This document shows, one piece after another, positions 45,349 to 53,290 of a stretch of DNA of 64,000 nt. The notes under the pieces were generated by a model, which was not told where the DNA came from, searched no databases, and saw nothing but the letters and a program-made list of their open reading frames with translations. The first letter of the stretch is position 1, and each line of letters begins with the position of its first letter. Position numbers and translations under genes: made by a program. Source of the stretch: Paenibacillus aceris. Its GTDB lineage: Bacteria > Bacillota > Bacilli > Paenibacillales > NBRC-103111. The stretch is taken from positions 79,664 to 143,663 of the forward strand of contig NZ_JAGGKV010000018.1 in NCBI RefSeq assembly GCF_017874035.1, in the 5' to 3' direction.

Positions 45349-47769
45349 TTAGTTAAGCTCTACGACTTCGTACAGGTCGCGCTGAATTTTTTTGCTTTCG
45401 ATCGCTTGTTTCCAAGGGTCCTTCGTCACGGAAAGCGCTTGGTCCATTCGGGCGCATAATTGTTTGCGCTCTTCCTCATTTTGAACGACATCACGGATCT
45501 TCTCGATACCCAAACGGTGTACCCATTCGCTCGTGCGCTCGCCGTATTTGCCGGTTTCGCGATAATACTGCAAATAGGCTTCCGTATATTCGATAATTTC
45601 TTGCTCTGTCTTCACTGTTGTTAAGAGGTCGCCAACGCGTACCTTCACACCGCCGTTTCCTCCGGCATACAGCTCCCAACCGCCGTCTACGGATACAACG
45701 CCCAAATCCTTAATACCGGATTCCGCACAGTTCCGAGGACATCCCGATACCGCAAGCTTCACTTTAGCCGGTGTGTTCAACCGCTCAAAGCGCTTCTCCA
45801 GCTCAATGCCCACCGCCATCGAATCACCAGTACCGAACCGGCAGAAGGTTTCGCCGACGCATGTTTTGACGGTACGCAGCGCTTTACCGTACGCATAACC
45901 TGAAGGCATATCCAGCGCTTCCCACATTGCGGTAAGATCTTCTTTCTTCACGCCAAGCAAGTCGAGTCGTTGTCCGCCGGTAAACTTCACTGTCGGAACA
46001 TTGAATTGCTCCGCTACTTCCGCAATCCGCTTCAATTCGGTCGGGTTCGTTACGCCGCCATAGATTCGCGGAACTACCGAGTAGGTGCCATCCTTTTGAA
46101 TATTTGCATGCATACGCTCGTTAACGAAGCGCGATGTGCTATCGTCTTTATAAGTTTCAGGGCTTACCATACCCAGGTAGTAGTTAAGCGCAGGGCGGCA
46201 TTTGGAACAGCCCTCTTCATTTTTCCAATTGAGCACGCTCATCACTTCACGTACATGCGACAGACCTTTTTCTCTAATAGCCTCAACCACTTCATCCCGT
46301 GTATGGTCCGTACAGGAGCAAATCGATTCTTTGACAGCATTTTTATCGTAAGAGGAGCCCAGCGTGAAAGCTAATAAATCGCTGACAAGCGGTTTACAGC
46401 CGCCGCAAGAACGGGAAGCCGTCGTGCAGTTTTTCACCTCTTCAACGGAGGTTAAGCCTTGCTCTTTAATTGCCGAACAGATCGTTCCTTTGGTTACGCC
46501 GTTACATCCGCAAATAATCGCATCGTCTTTCATATCGGCAACACCGGAAGCCGCTCCGCCTCCACCCTCTGAATCCGTCAAAATCGATGTCTTAGCCATG
46601 CCGCTGACATCTGTTTCTTCACGGATCATCTGCATAAGCCTCGTGCCGTCCGCCGTATCTCCAAAGAGCACCGCACCGATAATTTTGTTATCCTTGATCA
46701 CGACTTTCTTGTACACACCTGTGAACTCATCATGAATGCGAATCGCTTTGGTTCCTTCTTCATCCCCGAATTTCCCGCCTGAGAAAACGTCAACACCGGA
46801 TACTTTCAACTTCGTATAGAGAACGGAGCCTTCATAAGGACCTGTTTCCACGCCTGCCAAATGCTTCGCTAACACAGCACCTTGTTCATAAAGCGGCGCT
46901 ACCAGACCATATGCAATGCCACGGTGCATCGCGCATTCCCCTACCGCATACACATTGGGAACACTAGTTTGCAAATAGTCATTTACGATAATGCCAGGAT
47001 TACAATCCAGGCCAGCATTTTTGGCAAGCGCTACATTCGGACGAATACCTACCGCCATAACGATCAGATCCGCTTCAGCCACAGTGCCGTCTTTGAATTT
47101 CAAACCGGTAACCCGTTTATCACCGATGATTTCTGCTGATTGCTTCTCTAGCAAGAAGTTAATTCCTTGCTCTTCCAGAGCTGCCTGCAGCATTTTGGAC
47201 GCAGTGCGATCCAATTGACGCTCCATAATCGTATCGACGATATGAACGACATCCACTTTCATTCCTAAATTCAAGAAGCCCCTCGCTGCTTCCAATCCGA
47301 GCAAGCCGCCGCCGATCACGATCGCCTTTTTATATTTTTTGGCGGATTCAATCATGATTTCACAATCACGGATGGTCCGGTAGGCCATAACCCCTTCTTT
47401 ATCTGCGCCAGGCAGTGGAATCATAAAAGGATTGGATCCTGTTGCCAAAATCAATTTATCGTAGGAAACCGTTACTCCTTTATCGCTCGATACAGTTTGA
47501 GCCGTTGTATCGATTTCCGTCACCGTTTGGTTTGTATAGAGCGTAATCTTATTGTTTACGTACCATTCATAGGGATGGATCACGATATCCTCTACTTTGG
47601 AATCTCCCGAAAGTACGTAGGATAGCAAAATACGATTGTAATTCGGATGAGGCTCAGTACCAAAAATAGTTACCTCATATTTATCAGGAGTAAGTTTAAG
47701 CAAATGTTCAACCGCGTTGACGCCCGCCATCCCATTTCCGACTAAAACCAACTTTTCTTTTTGAGTCAT
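45349..47769 (-). CDS. nirB: Nitrite reductase (NADH) large subunit
   Basis: 806 residues from the ATG at 47769 (MTQKEKLVLVGNGMAGV). Residues about 1-380 form the FAD/NAD oxidoreductase; two BFD-like [2Fe-2S] modules follow (CGCNG...CGGC and CSCTD...CSKC); the sirohaem half has CVGETFCRFG and SGCPRNCAESG. Nitrite is reduced to ammonium with NADH. Sirohaem comes from the branch enzymes encoded in the hem operon of this window. The upstream gap contains a terminator-like hairpin. AGAGGAAG precedes the start. Confidence 0.95.
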   Translation of the reverse strand: MTQKEKLVLVGNGMAGVNAVEHLLKLTPDKYEVTIFGTEPHPNYNRILLSYVLSGDSKVEDIVIHPYEWYVNNKITLYTNQTVTEIDTTAQTVSSDKGVTVSYDKLILATGSNPFMIPLPGADKEGVMAYRTIRDCEIMIESAKKYKKAIVIGGGLLGLEAARGFLNLGMKVDVVHIVDTIMERQLDRTASKMLQAALEEQGINFLLEKQSAEIIGDKRVTGLKFKDGTVAEADLIVMAVGIRPNVALAKNAGLDCNPGIIVNDYLQTSVPNVYAVGECAMHRGIAYGLVAPLYEQGAVLAKHLAGVETGPYEGSVLYTKLKVSGVDVFSGGKFGDEEGTKAIRIHDEFTGVYKKVVIKDNKIIGAVLFGDTADGTRLMQMIREETDVSGMAKTSILTDSEGGGGAASGVADMKDDAIICGCNGVTKGTICSAIKEQGLTSVEEVKNCTTASRSCGGCKPLVSDLLAFTLGSSYDKNAVKESICSCTDHTRDEVVEAIREKGLSHVREVMSVLNWKNEEGCSKCRPALNYYLGMVSPETYKDDSTSRFVNERMHANIQKDGTYSVVPRIYGGVTNPTELKRIAEVAEQFNVPTVKFTGGQRLDLLGVKKEDLTAMWEALDMPSGYAYGKALRTVKTCVGETFCRFGTGDSMAVGIELEKRFERLNTPAKVKLAVSGCPRNCAESGIKDLGVVSVDGGWELYAGGNGGVKVRVGDLLTTVKTEQEIIEYTEAYLQYYRETGKYGERTSEWVHRLGIEKIRDVVQNEEERKQLCARMDQALSVTKDPWKQAIESKKIQRDLYEVVELN

Positions 47770-47834
47770 GGTCTCATCTTCCTCTCTAGTGTGTCTATCT
47801 CTATATCCCATATCACTTTGTTATCCATATCCGG

Positions 47835-47882
47835 AAAAAAATCCAACTGGGAGCAGCAGTCTACGCGATCACTCCCAATTGG
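47835..47882 (-). terminator. Terminator or attenuator between narK and nirB
   Basis: CCAACTGGGAG (47843-47853) and CTCCCAATTGG (47872-47882) form an 11-base stem (one G-T pair) followed by eight T residues on the minus strand. It stands inside the operon, about 66 bases before nirB. Ten-base complementary segments (47803-47812 and 47887-47896) flank it and could form an outer stem. Confidence 0.75.
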
Positions 47883-47905
47883 CAAGTATGGGATATGGAG
47901 CTCAA

Positions 47906-47926
47906 GCAGTTCAAAATTTGAACTGC
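47906..47926. repeat. Perfect palindrome (21 bases)
   Basis: GCAGTTCAAA and TTTGAACTGC flank a single A. Next to it CAAAGACG (47927-47934) and CGTCTTTG (47947-47954) form a second hairpin. The pair lies upstream of the attenuator-like terminator before nirB. Could be an operator or an RNA stem. Confidence 0.55.
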
Positions 47927-48096
47927 CAAAGACGGTAAGTCGCAAACGTCTTTGCCCATACAGCCTGAGAATTCCGAAATTCCTGAATCACTGAGCCGCT
48001 GAGTCGTGTAAACCGCCAAGCTGCATGGGCAAAAAGGTTTAATTGGGCGCTGCCGATCCCGCCATTAACACTGTGCAGGACCAGCAGCCGTACCAT
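47911..48096 (-). CDS. Possible small protein (61 residues) between narK and nirB
   Basis: An open frame starting four bases after the narK stop, MVRLLVLHSVNGGIGSAQLN and so on, 61 residues ending WQFKF, basic at the C-terminus. No Shine-Dalgarno sequence is obvious and I do not recognise it; coupling to narK would be needed. It could be a chance frame or a decayed gene. Confidence 0.3.
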   Translation of the reverse strand: MVRLLVLHSVNGGIGSAQLNLFAHAAWRFTRLSGSVIQEFRNSQAVWAKTFATYRLWQFKF

Positions 48097-48100
48097 TTAC

Positions 48101-49342
48101 TTAAGCATGCACGCTATCAATAGCCGTCTGTGATACTTTCACCTTACCGCCTTCGCCAATCCAACTGCGTTTCCATTGCCCTTGGACAACTGCGATCAGA
48201 AGGATGCAGCATGCCGCAATAGCGCTCAAAATGAGGAAGCCTGGCGTGAATGAGCCTGTTGCTAACTTCACATTCCCTAGAATTTTTGGTAGGAAATAAC
48301 CGCCAAGCCCGCCTGCTGCGCCAACAATACCGGTTACTACGCCAATTTCCGCTTTGAAGCGTTGTGGAACTAGTTGGAATACCGAACCATTGCCCATTCC
48401 AAAAGCCATCATCGCAACGAATAACAAGACCGTTGTAACCGGCAGTGCTGGAAGCGTTGAAATCCCCGCCATCATTAATGCAACAACCCCGTATAACCCC
48501 ATCAGCATCCGAATGCCGCCTACTTTATCCGCCAACCAACCGCCTACCGGCCGGAAGAAGCTTCCGCCGATCACACATAGGGTTGTAAAATCCGCTGCGC
48601 GAACCGGCGAGAGACCATATTGAGTATTAAAGAAGATGGTTAAGTAGGTTGACATGCCGACGAAACCGCCGAACGTTACGCTATATAAAATACAGAACAA
48701 CCAAGAATCCTTTTGTTTCAACACTTTGCCGTATTCAGCTACGGTTTTAGGCGCCGGTTTATTCGGGCTGTTTTTCGCTAAAATACTGAAGATAACCAAG
48801 GTTATGGCAATTGGAATCATCGCAATGCCGAATACAACATGCCAGTCGCCATAATGCTGGGCAATCCGGTTAGCAAAAAGAGTAGCGAAGATCGTGCCGC
48901 TGTTCCCCGCTCCGGCAATTCCCATTGCCAACCCTTGATACTGCGGCGGGTACCAGGAGCTTGCAAGCGGCAGTGCGGCTGCAAAACTCGCCCCGGCAAT
49001 ACCGAGCATCAATGCAACGAAGTACATATCTCCCATACTGTCAGCGAACTGCCATCCCCAGAATAAAGGAATCAAGGTTAATGATAATCCGATTTGTCCA
49101 GTGAGCTTAGGACCGATCTTATCGGTCAGAACGCCCAGCACCAGTCGAAGCACCGCTCCGCCTAAAGTAGGCAGGGCAACGAGGTTCGCTTTCTCGGCGG
49201 CATTTAAGTGGAAATCATTAGCCAGAATGACCGCCAGCGGTCCCAGCAGCACCCATACCATGAAGCTCATGTCAAAATACAAGAATGCGCTGAACAAAGA
49301 CCCTTTGTGTCCCACTTGCATAAAACTTTTCCGATCAACCAT
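48101..49342 (-). CDS. narK: Nitrate/nitrite transporter NarK family
   Basis: A 413-residue MFS protein with 12 membrane helices, starting MVDRKSFMQVGHKGSL (ATG at 49342, AAAGGAG upstream). The two nitrate signature segments GIAGAGNSGT and GIVGAAGGLGG are present. It brings nitrate in for NasC and may export nitrite. The first gene of the leftward operon; its leader carries an ANTAR-type antitermination region. Upstream in-frame starts (to 49432) lie within that leader and are rejected. Confidence 0.94.
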   Translation of the reverse strand: MVDRKSFMQVGHKGSLFSAFLYFDMSFMVWVLLGPLAVILANDFHLNAAEKANLVALPTLGGAVLRLVLGVLTDKIGPKLTGQIGLSLTLIPLFWGWQFADSMGDMYFVALMLGIAGASFAAALPLASSWYPPQYQGLAMGIAGAGNSGTIFATLFANRIAQHYGDWHVVFGIAMIPIAITLVIFSILAKNSPNKPAPKTVAEYGKVLKQKDSWLFCILYSVTFGGFVGMSTYLTIFFNTQYGLSPVRAADFTTLCVIGGSFFRPVGGWLADKVGGIRMLMGLYGVVALMMAGISTLPALPVTTVLLFVAMMAFGMGNGSVFQLVPQRFKAEIGVVTGIVGAAGGLGGYFLPKILGNVKLATGSFTPGFLILSAIAACCILLIAVVQGQWKRSWIGEGGKVKVSQTAIDSVHA

Positions 49343-49417
49343 GATCTTCCCACTCCTTTTGCGAGGCTTTTCGCCTTCTTTTTTTCCTATCCTGACTTCT
49401 GCTTGCATGCTATGGAC

Positions 49418-49467
49418 AAAAAAGGCCGACAAACATAACCCACCATACGTGGGATGTTTACCGGCCT
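49418..49467 (-). terminator. Second intrinsic terminator in the narK leader
   Basis: AGGCCG/CGGCCT outer arms (49423-49428, 49462-49467), with TAAACAT/ATGTTTG and CCCAC/GTGGG inside, followed on the minus strand by six T residues. It lies between the first terminator and the narK start, 75 bases before the ATG. A hexaloop pair was not found for it. Confidence 0.75.
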
Positions 49468-49530
49468 CTTCGCCATTGCTGCCACTTCTTCGTGAACAGC
49501 CTGTTCATTACTAATTCGTAAAGTAAACAT

Positions 49531-49569
49531 AAAAAGCCTATCCGGTTACGTATTTGTAAGAGGATAGGC
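49531..49569 (-). terminator. Leader terminator overlapping ANTAR hairpin 2
   Basis: Arms GCCTATCC (49536-49543) and GGATAGGC (49562-49569), loop 18 bases, then five T residues on the minus strand. Five bases of the 5' arm (minus-strand GCCTA, 49565-49569) are also the 3' arm of hairpin 2, so the two structures exclude each other. Confidence 0.85.
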
Positions 49570-49580
49570 GCCATTGCCTA
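49565..49580 (-). promoter_or_regulatory. ANTAR hairpin 2 (P2) of the narK leader
   Basis: Minus strand: stem TAGGC/GCCTA with the hexaloop AATGGC. The loop has A at position 1 and G at position 4, the pattern required by ANTAR proteins. Its 3' arm doubles as the 5' arm of the leader terminator. Confidence 0.8.
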
Positions 49581-49586
49581 GTTAGT

Positions 49587-49602
49587 GGCACATCATTGTG
49601 CC
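49587..49602 (-). promoter_or_regulatory. ANTAR hairpin 1 (P1) of the narK leader
   Basis: Minus strand: stem GGCAC/GTGCC with the hexaloop AATGAT (A1, G4). It lies six bases upstream of hairpin 2, and about seven bases after the predicted transcription start. Confidence 0.8.
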
Positions 49603-49615
49603 GATTTCTAACTTG

Positions 49616-49644
49616 ATTATAGTACGGCTCCACGTGTATGTCAA
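49616..49644 (-). promoter_or_regulatory. Consensus sigma-A promoter of the nitrate operon
   Basis: Minus strand TTGACA (49639-49644), 17-base spacer, TATAAT (49616-49621): a full consensus in both boxes. The start is predicted near 49609. Such a strong promoter needs downstream control, which the leader provides. Confidence 0.85.
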
Positions 49645-49690
49645 TAAACATAACACAAAAATATTTTAAATGTCAGATTCTCCTACTACA

Positions 49691-49720
49691 TCGACAAAAA
49701 ACAGGCGTATATGCTATAGT
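49691..49720 (+). promoter_or_regulatory. Predicted promoter of the ANTAR-TrpD2 operon
   Basis: TCGACA (49691-49696) and TATAGT (49715-49720) with an 18-base spacer. It is about 50 bases from the divergent narK promoter. Confidence 0.6.
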
Positions 49721-49804
49721 TGTACCGTATAACAATTCAATCACCCTAGAAACCTCACATAAAGTTGCCATAAGGTATTAAGCTTACACGATGGAGGTAT
49801 TCAA

Positions 49805-50452
49805 ATGTTGCAATCATTTATACTGATCGACGAGTTGAAGCAAACTCGCTCAGCTACCTCCTCGCCATCTACAACCGAGATGAGCTATTCAAATCGTACC
49901 CTTCCATCCTTACCAGACGAGGTGTTGAAGGATTTGGGGTTTCGCATCTATACGGCATCTACGGCTCAAGAAATTTCCTTCATCCTTCCTAAAGTCGATG
50001 CGATATTATTAAGTGTAAACCCAGATCAAGTGGAGACATGGCGCTTACGCGTGCTCGCCCAGCGCAGCCTCCCCCTCTTCTGGTGGTGTGATACGCACAC
50101 TTTTCCTTCTAATGAATGCAGAATGGATGCAGGTATAGATGGTTTAATCGGTTCAACGATGAGTCCGCTTGAAATTCACTGTGCACTGCTTTTGGGCGTG
50201 AATCACTATTTCCAAAGAACCGAATGGCAGCAAGAGCGCGAACAGCTCCTCTCCAAGCTGGAAGAACGCAAATGGGTCGATCAGGCCAAACGGATTTTAT
50301 GCGAACTTAAAGGCATTTCCGAAGCGGAGGCATACGACTTTTTGCGAAAACAAGCCATGAATGAGCGTAAACGTATGGTAGATGTCGCTACCTCCATCGT
50401 CAAGGTGTACCAACTACTACGAGACCAGAATCAAGGAGGCCGAAAACGATGA
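49805..50452 (+). CDS. ANTAR-domain RNA-binding antiterminator with degenerate receiver domain
   Basis: 215 residues. Residues about 145-200 form an ANTAR domain: QLLSKLEERKWVDQAKRIL, GISEAEAYDFLRKQAMNERK and MVDVATSIV, including the conserved AK and Am positions. Residues about 1-130 look like a receiver fold, but where the phospho-acceptor Asp is expected (VDAILLSVNP) there is Ser70, and the usual Lys is not evident. Thus it is probably not phosphorylated. ANTAR proteins bind paired hairpins in leader RNA to stop termination; such a leader lies on the opposite strand upstream of narK. The start has GGAGG upstream. It overlaps the next gene by four bases. Confidence 0.88.
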   Translation: MLQSFILIDELKQTRSATSSPSTTEMSYSNRTLPSLPDEVLKDLGFRIYTASTAQEISFILPKVDAILLSVNPDQVETWRLRVLAQRSLPLFWWCDTHTFPSNECRMDAGIDGLIGSTMSPLEIHCALLLGVNHYFQRTEWQQEREQLLSKLEERKWVDQAKRILCELKGISEAEAYDFLRKQAMNERKRMVDVATSIVKVYQLLRDQNQGGRKR

Positions 50453-51480
50453 TATCTTTATTAAAAGAAGTAGGCCGCGGCAAACGCGGAGCGAGAGATC
50501 TTTCGTATGAAGAGGCTTCCCAAGCAGCAGAGCTCATACTAACCGGCGGTGCCACACAAGCTCAGATGGGTGCCTTTCTAGTTGCAGAACGCATCAAAAT
50601 GGAATCGCCCGATGAGATTAAAGCCTTCATCCACGCGCTGCGCAAACGGACCGTTGCTTATCCGATTCCCGGCAGCATGGACTGTGCCGGACCTTATGAT
50701 GGACGCTCCCGTTCGTTCATCGCGACCCTGCCGACCGCGTTCGTGCTTGCGGCCTGCGGTCTTCCAACTACGCTGCACGGCAGTCCGAGCATGCCGCCCA
50801 AATGGGGCATCACACTGACGGATGTGCTGGACGCTCTTGGCGTCCCCCTGCTGACGACATCGCGCGAAGCGCTGATCTCCGCAGCGGCACGAACAGGGTT
50901 CCTGTTCACGCCAACGGAGAGCTGGTGCGCACCGCTTGGAGAGCTGCGGGAACTCCGCATCGAGCTTGGCTTGCGGACCGTATTTAACACGGCCGAGAAA
51001 TTGCTTCGTTTCACAGAAGCGCCTTACATGGCTGTCGGCGTGTTTCACGGCACGGTTTTCGAGAAAATTACGAATTTACTTATCGAATTGGGCATCACCC
51101 GCGGGATCGTCGTGCAGGGCATGGAAGGTTCAGAAGACCTTTCCGTGGAGAAACGCACGCGAACTTACGTTATTCAAGAAGGCTCCAGTGAATTATTCAT
51201 TGTTGATCCTGAAATCTACGAACTGATGGTTGAAGTGCCTGAAATCGAATGGACCGCTGAGCTCCAAGGAGAAACTGCGTTGGCCGTCCTGCGCGGAGAA
51301 GCTGAACTTCCGTTCTTGAACATGGTGCTGCTCAACAGCGCTGTGCGCCTCTGGGTTTCCCAGAAAGCCGGGTCCATTGAAGAAGGAATTTATATGGCCA
51401 GGCATGCGATTGAACAAAGAACTGCCCTCCAGAAATTTACGGAATGGACAGAAGCGATTAAGCCTGTATCTGCAACTTAG
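50449..51480 (+). CDS. TrpD2-like anthranilate phosphoribosyltransferase homologue
   Basis: 343 residues, overlapping the ANTAR gene (ATGA), so the two are translated together. The fold is that of class III phosphoribosyltransferases: a helical N-terminal domain and an alpha/beta domain. The PRPP motif GTGGDG is replaced by AGPYDG (80-85), and the following segments HGSPSMPPKWGI and TDVLDALGVP correspond to the anthranilate enzyme. No trp genes are near. YbiB of the TrpD2 group in Escherichia coli binds nucleic acid and not PRPP; whether this one does is unknown. Its coupling to an ANTAR regulator suggests a sensory or regulatory role. Confidence 0.78.
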   Translation: MISLLKEVGRGKRGARDLSYEEASQAAELILTGGATQAQMGAFLVAERIKMESPDEIKAFIHALRKRTVAYPIPGSMDCAGPYDGRSRSFIATLPTAFVLAACGLPTTLHGSPSMPPKWGITLTDVLDALGVPLLTTSREALISAAARTGFLFTPTESWCAPLGELRELRIELGLRTVFNTAEKLLRFTEAPYMAVGVFHGTVFEKITNLLIELGITRGIVVQGMEGSEDLSVEKRTRTYVIQEGSSELFIVDPEIYELMVEVPEIEWTAELQGETALAVLRGEAELPFLNMVLLNSAVRLWVSQKAGSIEEGIYMARHAIEQRTALQKFTEWTEAIKPVSAT

Positions 51481-51524
51481 AAAAAAGGCCCCCATGGATG
51501 TGTATCCAGCGGCGGGCCTTTTGC
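51481..51524. terminator. Bidirectional terminator between the ANTAR operon and the iron-uptake operon
   Basis: AAAAGGCCC (51483-51491) and GGGCCTTTT (51514-51522) with an inner GGAT/ATCC pair. Both sides have T or A runs. Confidence 0.75.
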
Positions 51525-51525
51525 C

Positions 51526-52512
51526 TTATTTCACGGAATCCGCTACCTGCTTCACCATGCCTTCAACGGAAATCAAGCCGCCGCCGGAAAGGTACCAATA
51601 GTTCGCATCCAGATAAATGATGTTGCCGTTCTTGAACGCATTTGTCTTTTTCACAAGCTCATTTTCAATGATTTGCTTGCCTGTCGATTTCCCGTCCACG
51701 ACTTTGCCGCGGTCGACCACAAATAAATAGTCCGGATTTTTCTCCAGGATATACTCGTTCGAGATATTTTGACCGTGCGTAGACACTTCGATTTTGCTGT
51801 CCGCCTGCTTGAAACCAAACACGTCATGGATGATGCCGAAACGGGACCCTGCCCCGTAAGCGCTCAGCGCCGTGTCCTGCACAAGAACAATCAGTGCGTT
51901 CTTACCTGTGGCGGAAGCTTTAGCCTGCAGCTGCTTGGCAGCTCCGTCAATTTTAGCGATTTCCTCTTCCGCTTTCGCTTCTTTGCCGAAGATTTTACCT
52001 AAGGTCACAACGTTTTCCTTAAAAGATTCCATGTATTTCGTGTTATCCACGCCCATGAAAATGGTCGGCGCAATTTTACTAAGCTCAGCGTAAGCTTTCT
52101 CTGCACGGCCGGAGATGATGATCAGATCCGCTTTGCTTGCATTGATTTTCTCGAAATCCGGCTCAAACAAAGTGCCGCCATTGATGTATTTGGAATCCTT
52201 GAATTTCCCCAAGTAAGAAGGAAGGCTCGCTTGCGGAACCCCTGTAACCTCAACCCCCAAACGATCCAGGGAATCTAGCACGCCGTAATCGAAAACGAAA
52301 ACTTTCTTCGGATTCGTTTTCACTTTCGTTTCCCCTAGTTTGTGCTTCACTGTTATTTCCGCCGGAACCGCAGCCGTAGCCGCCGCTGTTGCTTGCGGGC
52401 TGGCTGCCGCAGGCTTCGCCGTTTCTGTACCGGCCCCGCTTCCATTGCCGCATGCGGCTGCAAAAATCGCGATCATTACTGCTGAGATCAAGACTACTAT
52501 TTTTCTACTCAT
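51526..52512 (-). CDS. yclQ: Siderophore-binding lipoprotein (petrobactin type)
   Basis: 328 residues with a lipoprotein signal (AAAC, Cys21) and a long Ala/Thr/Pro linker. The binding domain has KVFVFDYGVLDSLDRLGVEV, DLIIISGRAEKAYAELSK, MGVDNTKYMESF and GLISVEGMVKQV-type ends, matching YclQ of Bacillus subtilis (petrobactin) as I recall it. It is the last gene of the iron-uptake operon on the minus strand; 19 bases separate it from the ATPase gene. Confidence 0.82.
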   Translation of the reverse strand: MSRKIVVLISAVMIAIFAAACGNGSGAGTETAKPAAASPQATAAATAAVPAEITVKHKLGETKVKTNPKKVFVFDYGVLDSLDRLGVEVTGVPQASLPSYLGKFKDSKYINGGTLFEPDFEKINASKADLIIISGRAEKAYAELSKIAPTIFMGVDNTKYMESFKENVVTLGKIFGKEAKAEEEIAKIDGAAKQLQAKASATGKNALIVLVQDTALSAYGAGSRFGIIHDVFGFKQADSKIEVSTHGQNISNEYILEKNPDYLFVVDRGKVVDGKSTGKQIIENELVKKTNAFKNGNIIYLDANYWYLSGGGLISVEGMVKQVADSVK

Positions 52513-52531
52513 CGCTAGACACCTCTTTCAT

Positions 52532-53290
52532 TTACTTAAAATACACACAAATCTTATTTCCGTTTATCTCTCGAATCGCAATGTCCATCTCATAAATATC
52601 GCGCAGGACTGCGGAATCAATGATTTCACTTACTGGACCTTCCTTCACCAACTTGCCCTGTTTAAAAGCCACAATATAATCCGAGTAGCAGGAAGCAAAA
52701 TTAATATCATGGATGACGATAATAACCGTTTTGCCCAATTCATCCGCTAGCCGTCGCAGCACCTTCATAATTTGAACCGAATGTTTCATATCCAAATTGT
52801 TGAGCGGCTCATCGAGCAGAATGTACTCCGTATCCTGCGCGATAACCATCGCGATAAATGCCCGCTGGTTTTGACCTCCGCTTAGTTGATCAAGGTATTT
52901 ATGCTGCATGTCCTCAAGCTCCATATACCGGATGGCTTGATCAACGAACTGCCAATCTGCTTTGGTTAATTTGCCCTGTGAGTAGGGGAATCTCCCGAAG
53001 CTTACCAAATCCCGCACGGTCAGGCGCACATTGATGTGATTGGACTGCTTGAGAATAGCAAGCTTCTTGGCTAATTCCTGGCTGTTGGCTTTGCTTACTT
53101 CCTCGCCGTCAATGAGAATTTCACCGCTGTCCTTCGTCAGGAGCCGGGAAATCAATGAGATGAGGGTGCTCTTGCCGGCGCCGTTAGGACCTATAAGCGA
53201 CGTAATCCGGCCCTTGCCGATCCGGAGCGATACATTATCCAATACGGGGTTGTTTCCGTAGGATTTGGACACATTTCTGACTTCAATCAT
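52532..53290 (-). CDS. yclP: Siderophore ABC transporter ATPase
   Basis: 252 residues. Walker A GPNGAGKST (about 32-40), Q-loop LKQSNHINVR, signature LSGGQNQR, Walker B YILLDEPLNNLD. It powers the two permeases encoded upstream and overlaps the preceding permease gene by four bases. Order permease, permease, ATPase, binding protein equals yclNOPQ. Confidence 0.9.
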   Translation of the reverse strand: MIEVRNVSKSYGNNPVLDNVSLRIGKGRITSLIGPNGAGKSTLISLISRLLTKDSGEILIDGEEVSKANSQELAKKLAILKQSNHINVRLTVRDLVSFGRFPYSQGKLTKADWQFVDQAIRYMELEDMQHKYLDQLSGGQNQRAFIAMVIAQDTEYILLDEPLNNLDMKHSVQIMKVLRRLADELGKTVIIVIHDINFASCYSDYIVAFKQGKLVKEGPVSEIIDSAVLRDIYEMDIAIREINGNKICVYFK

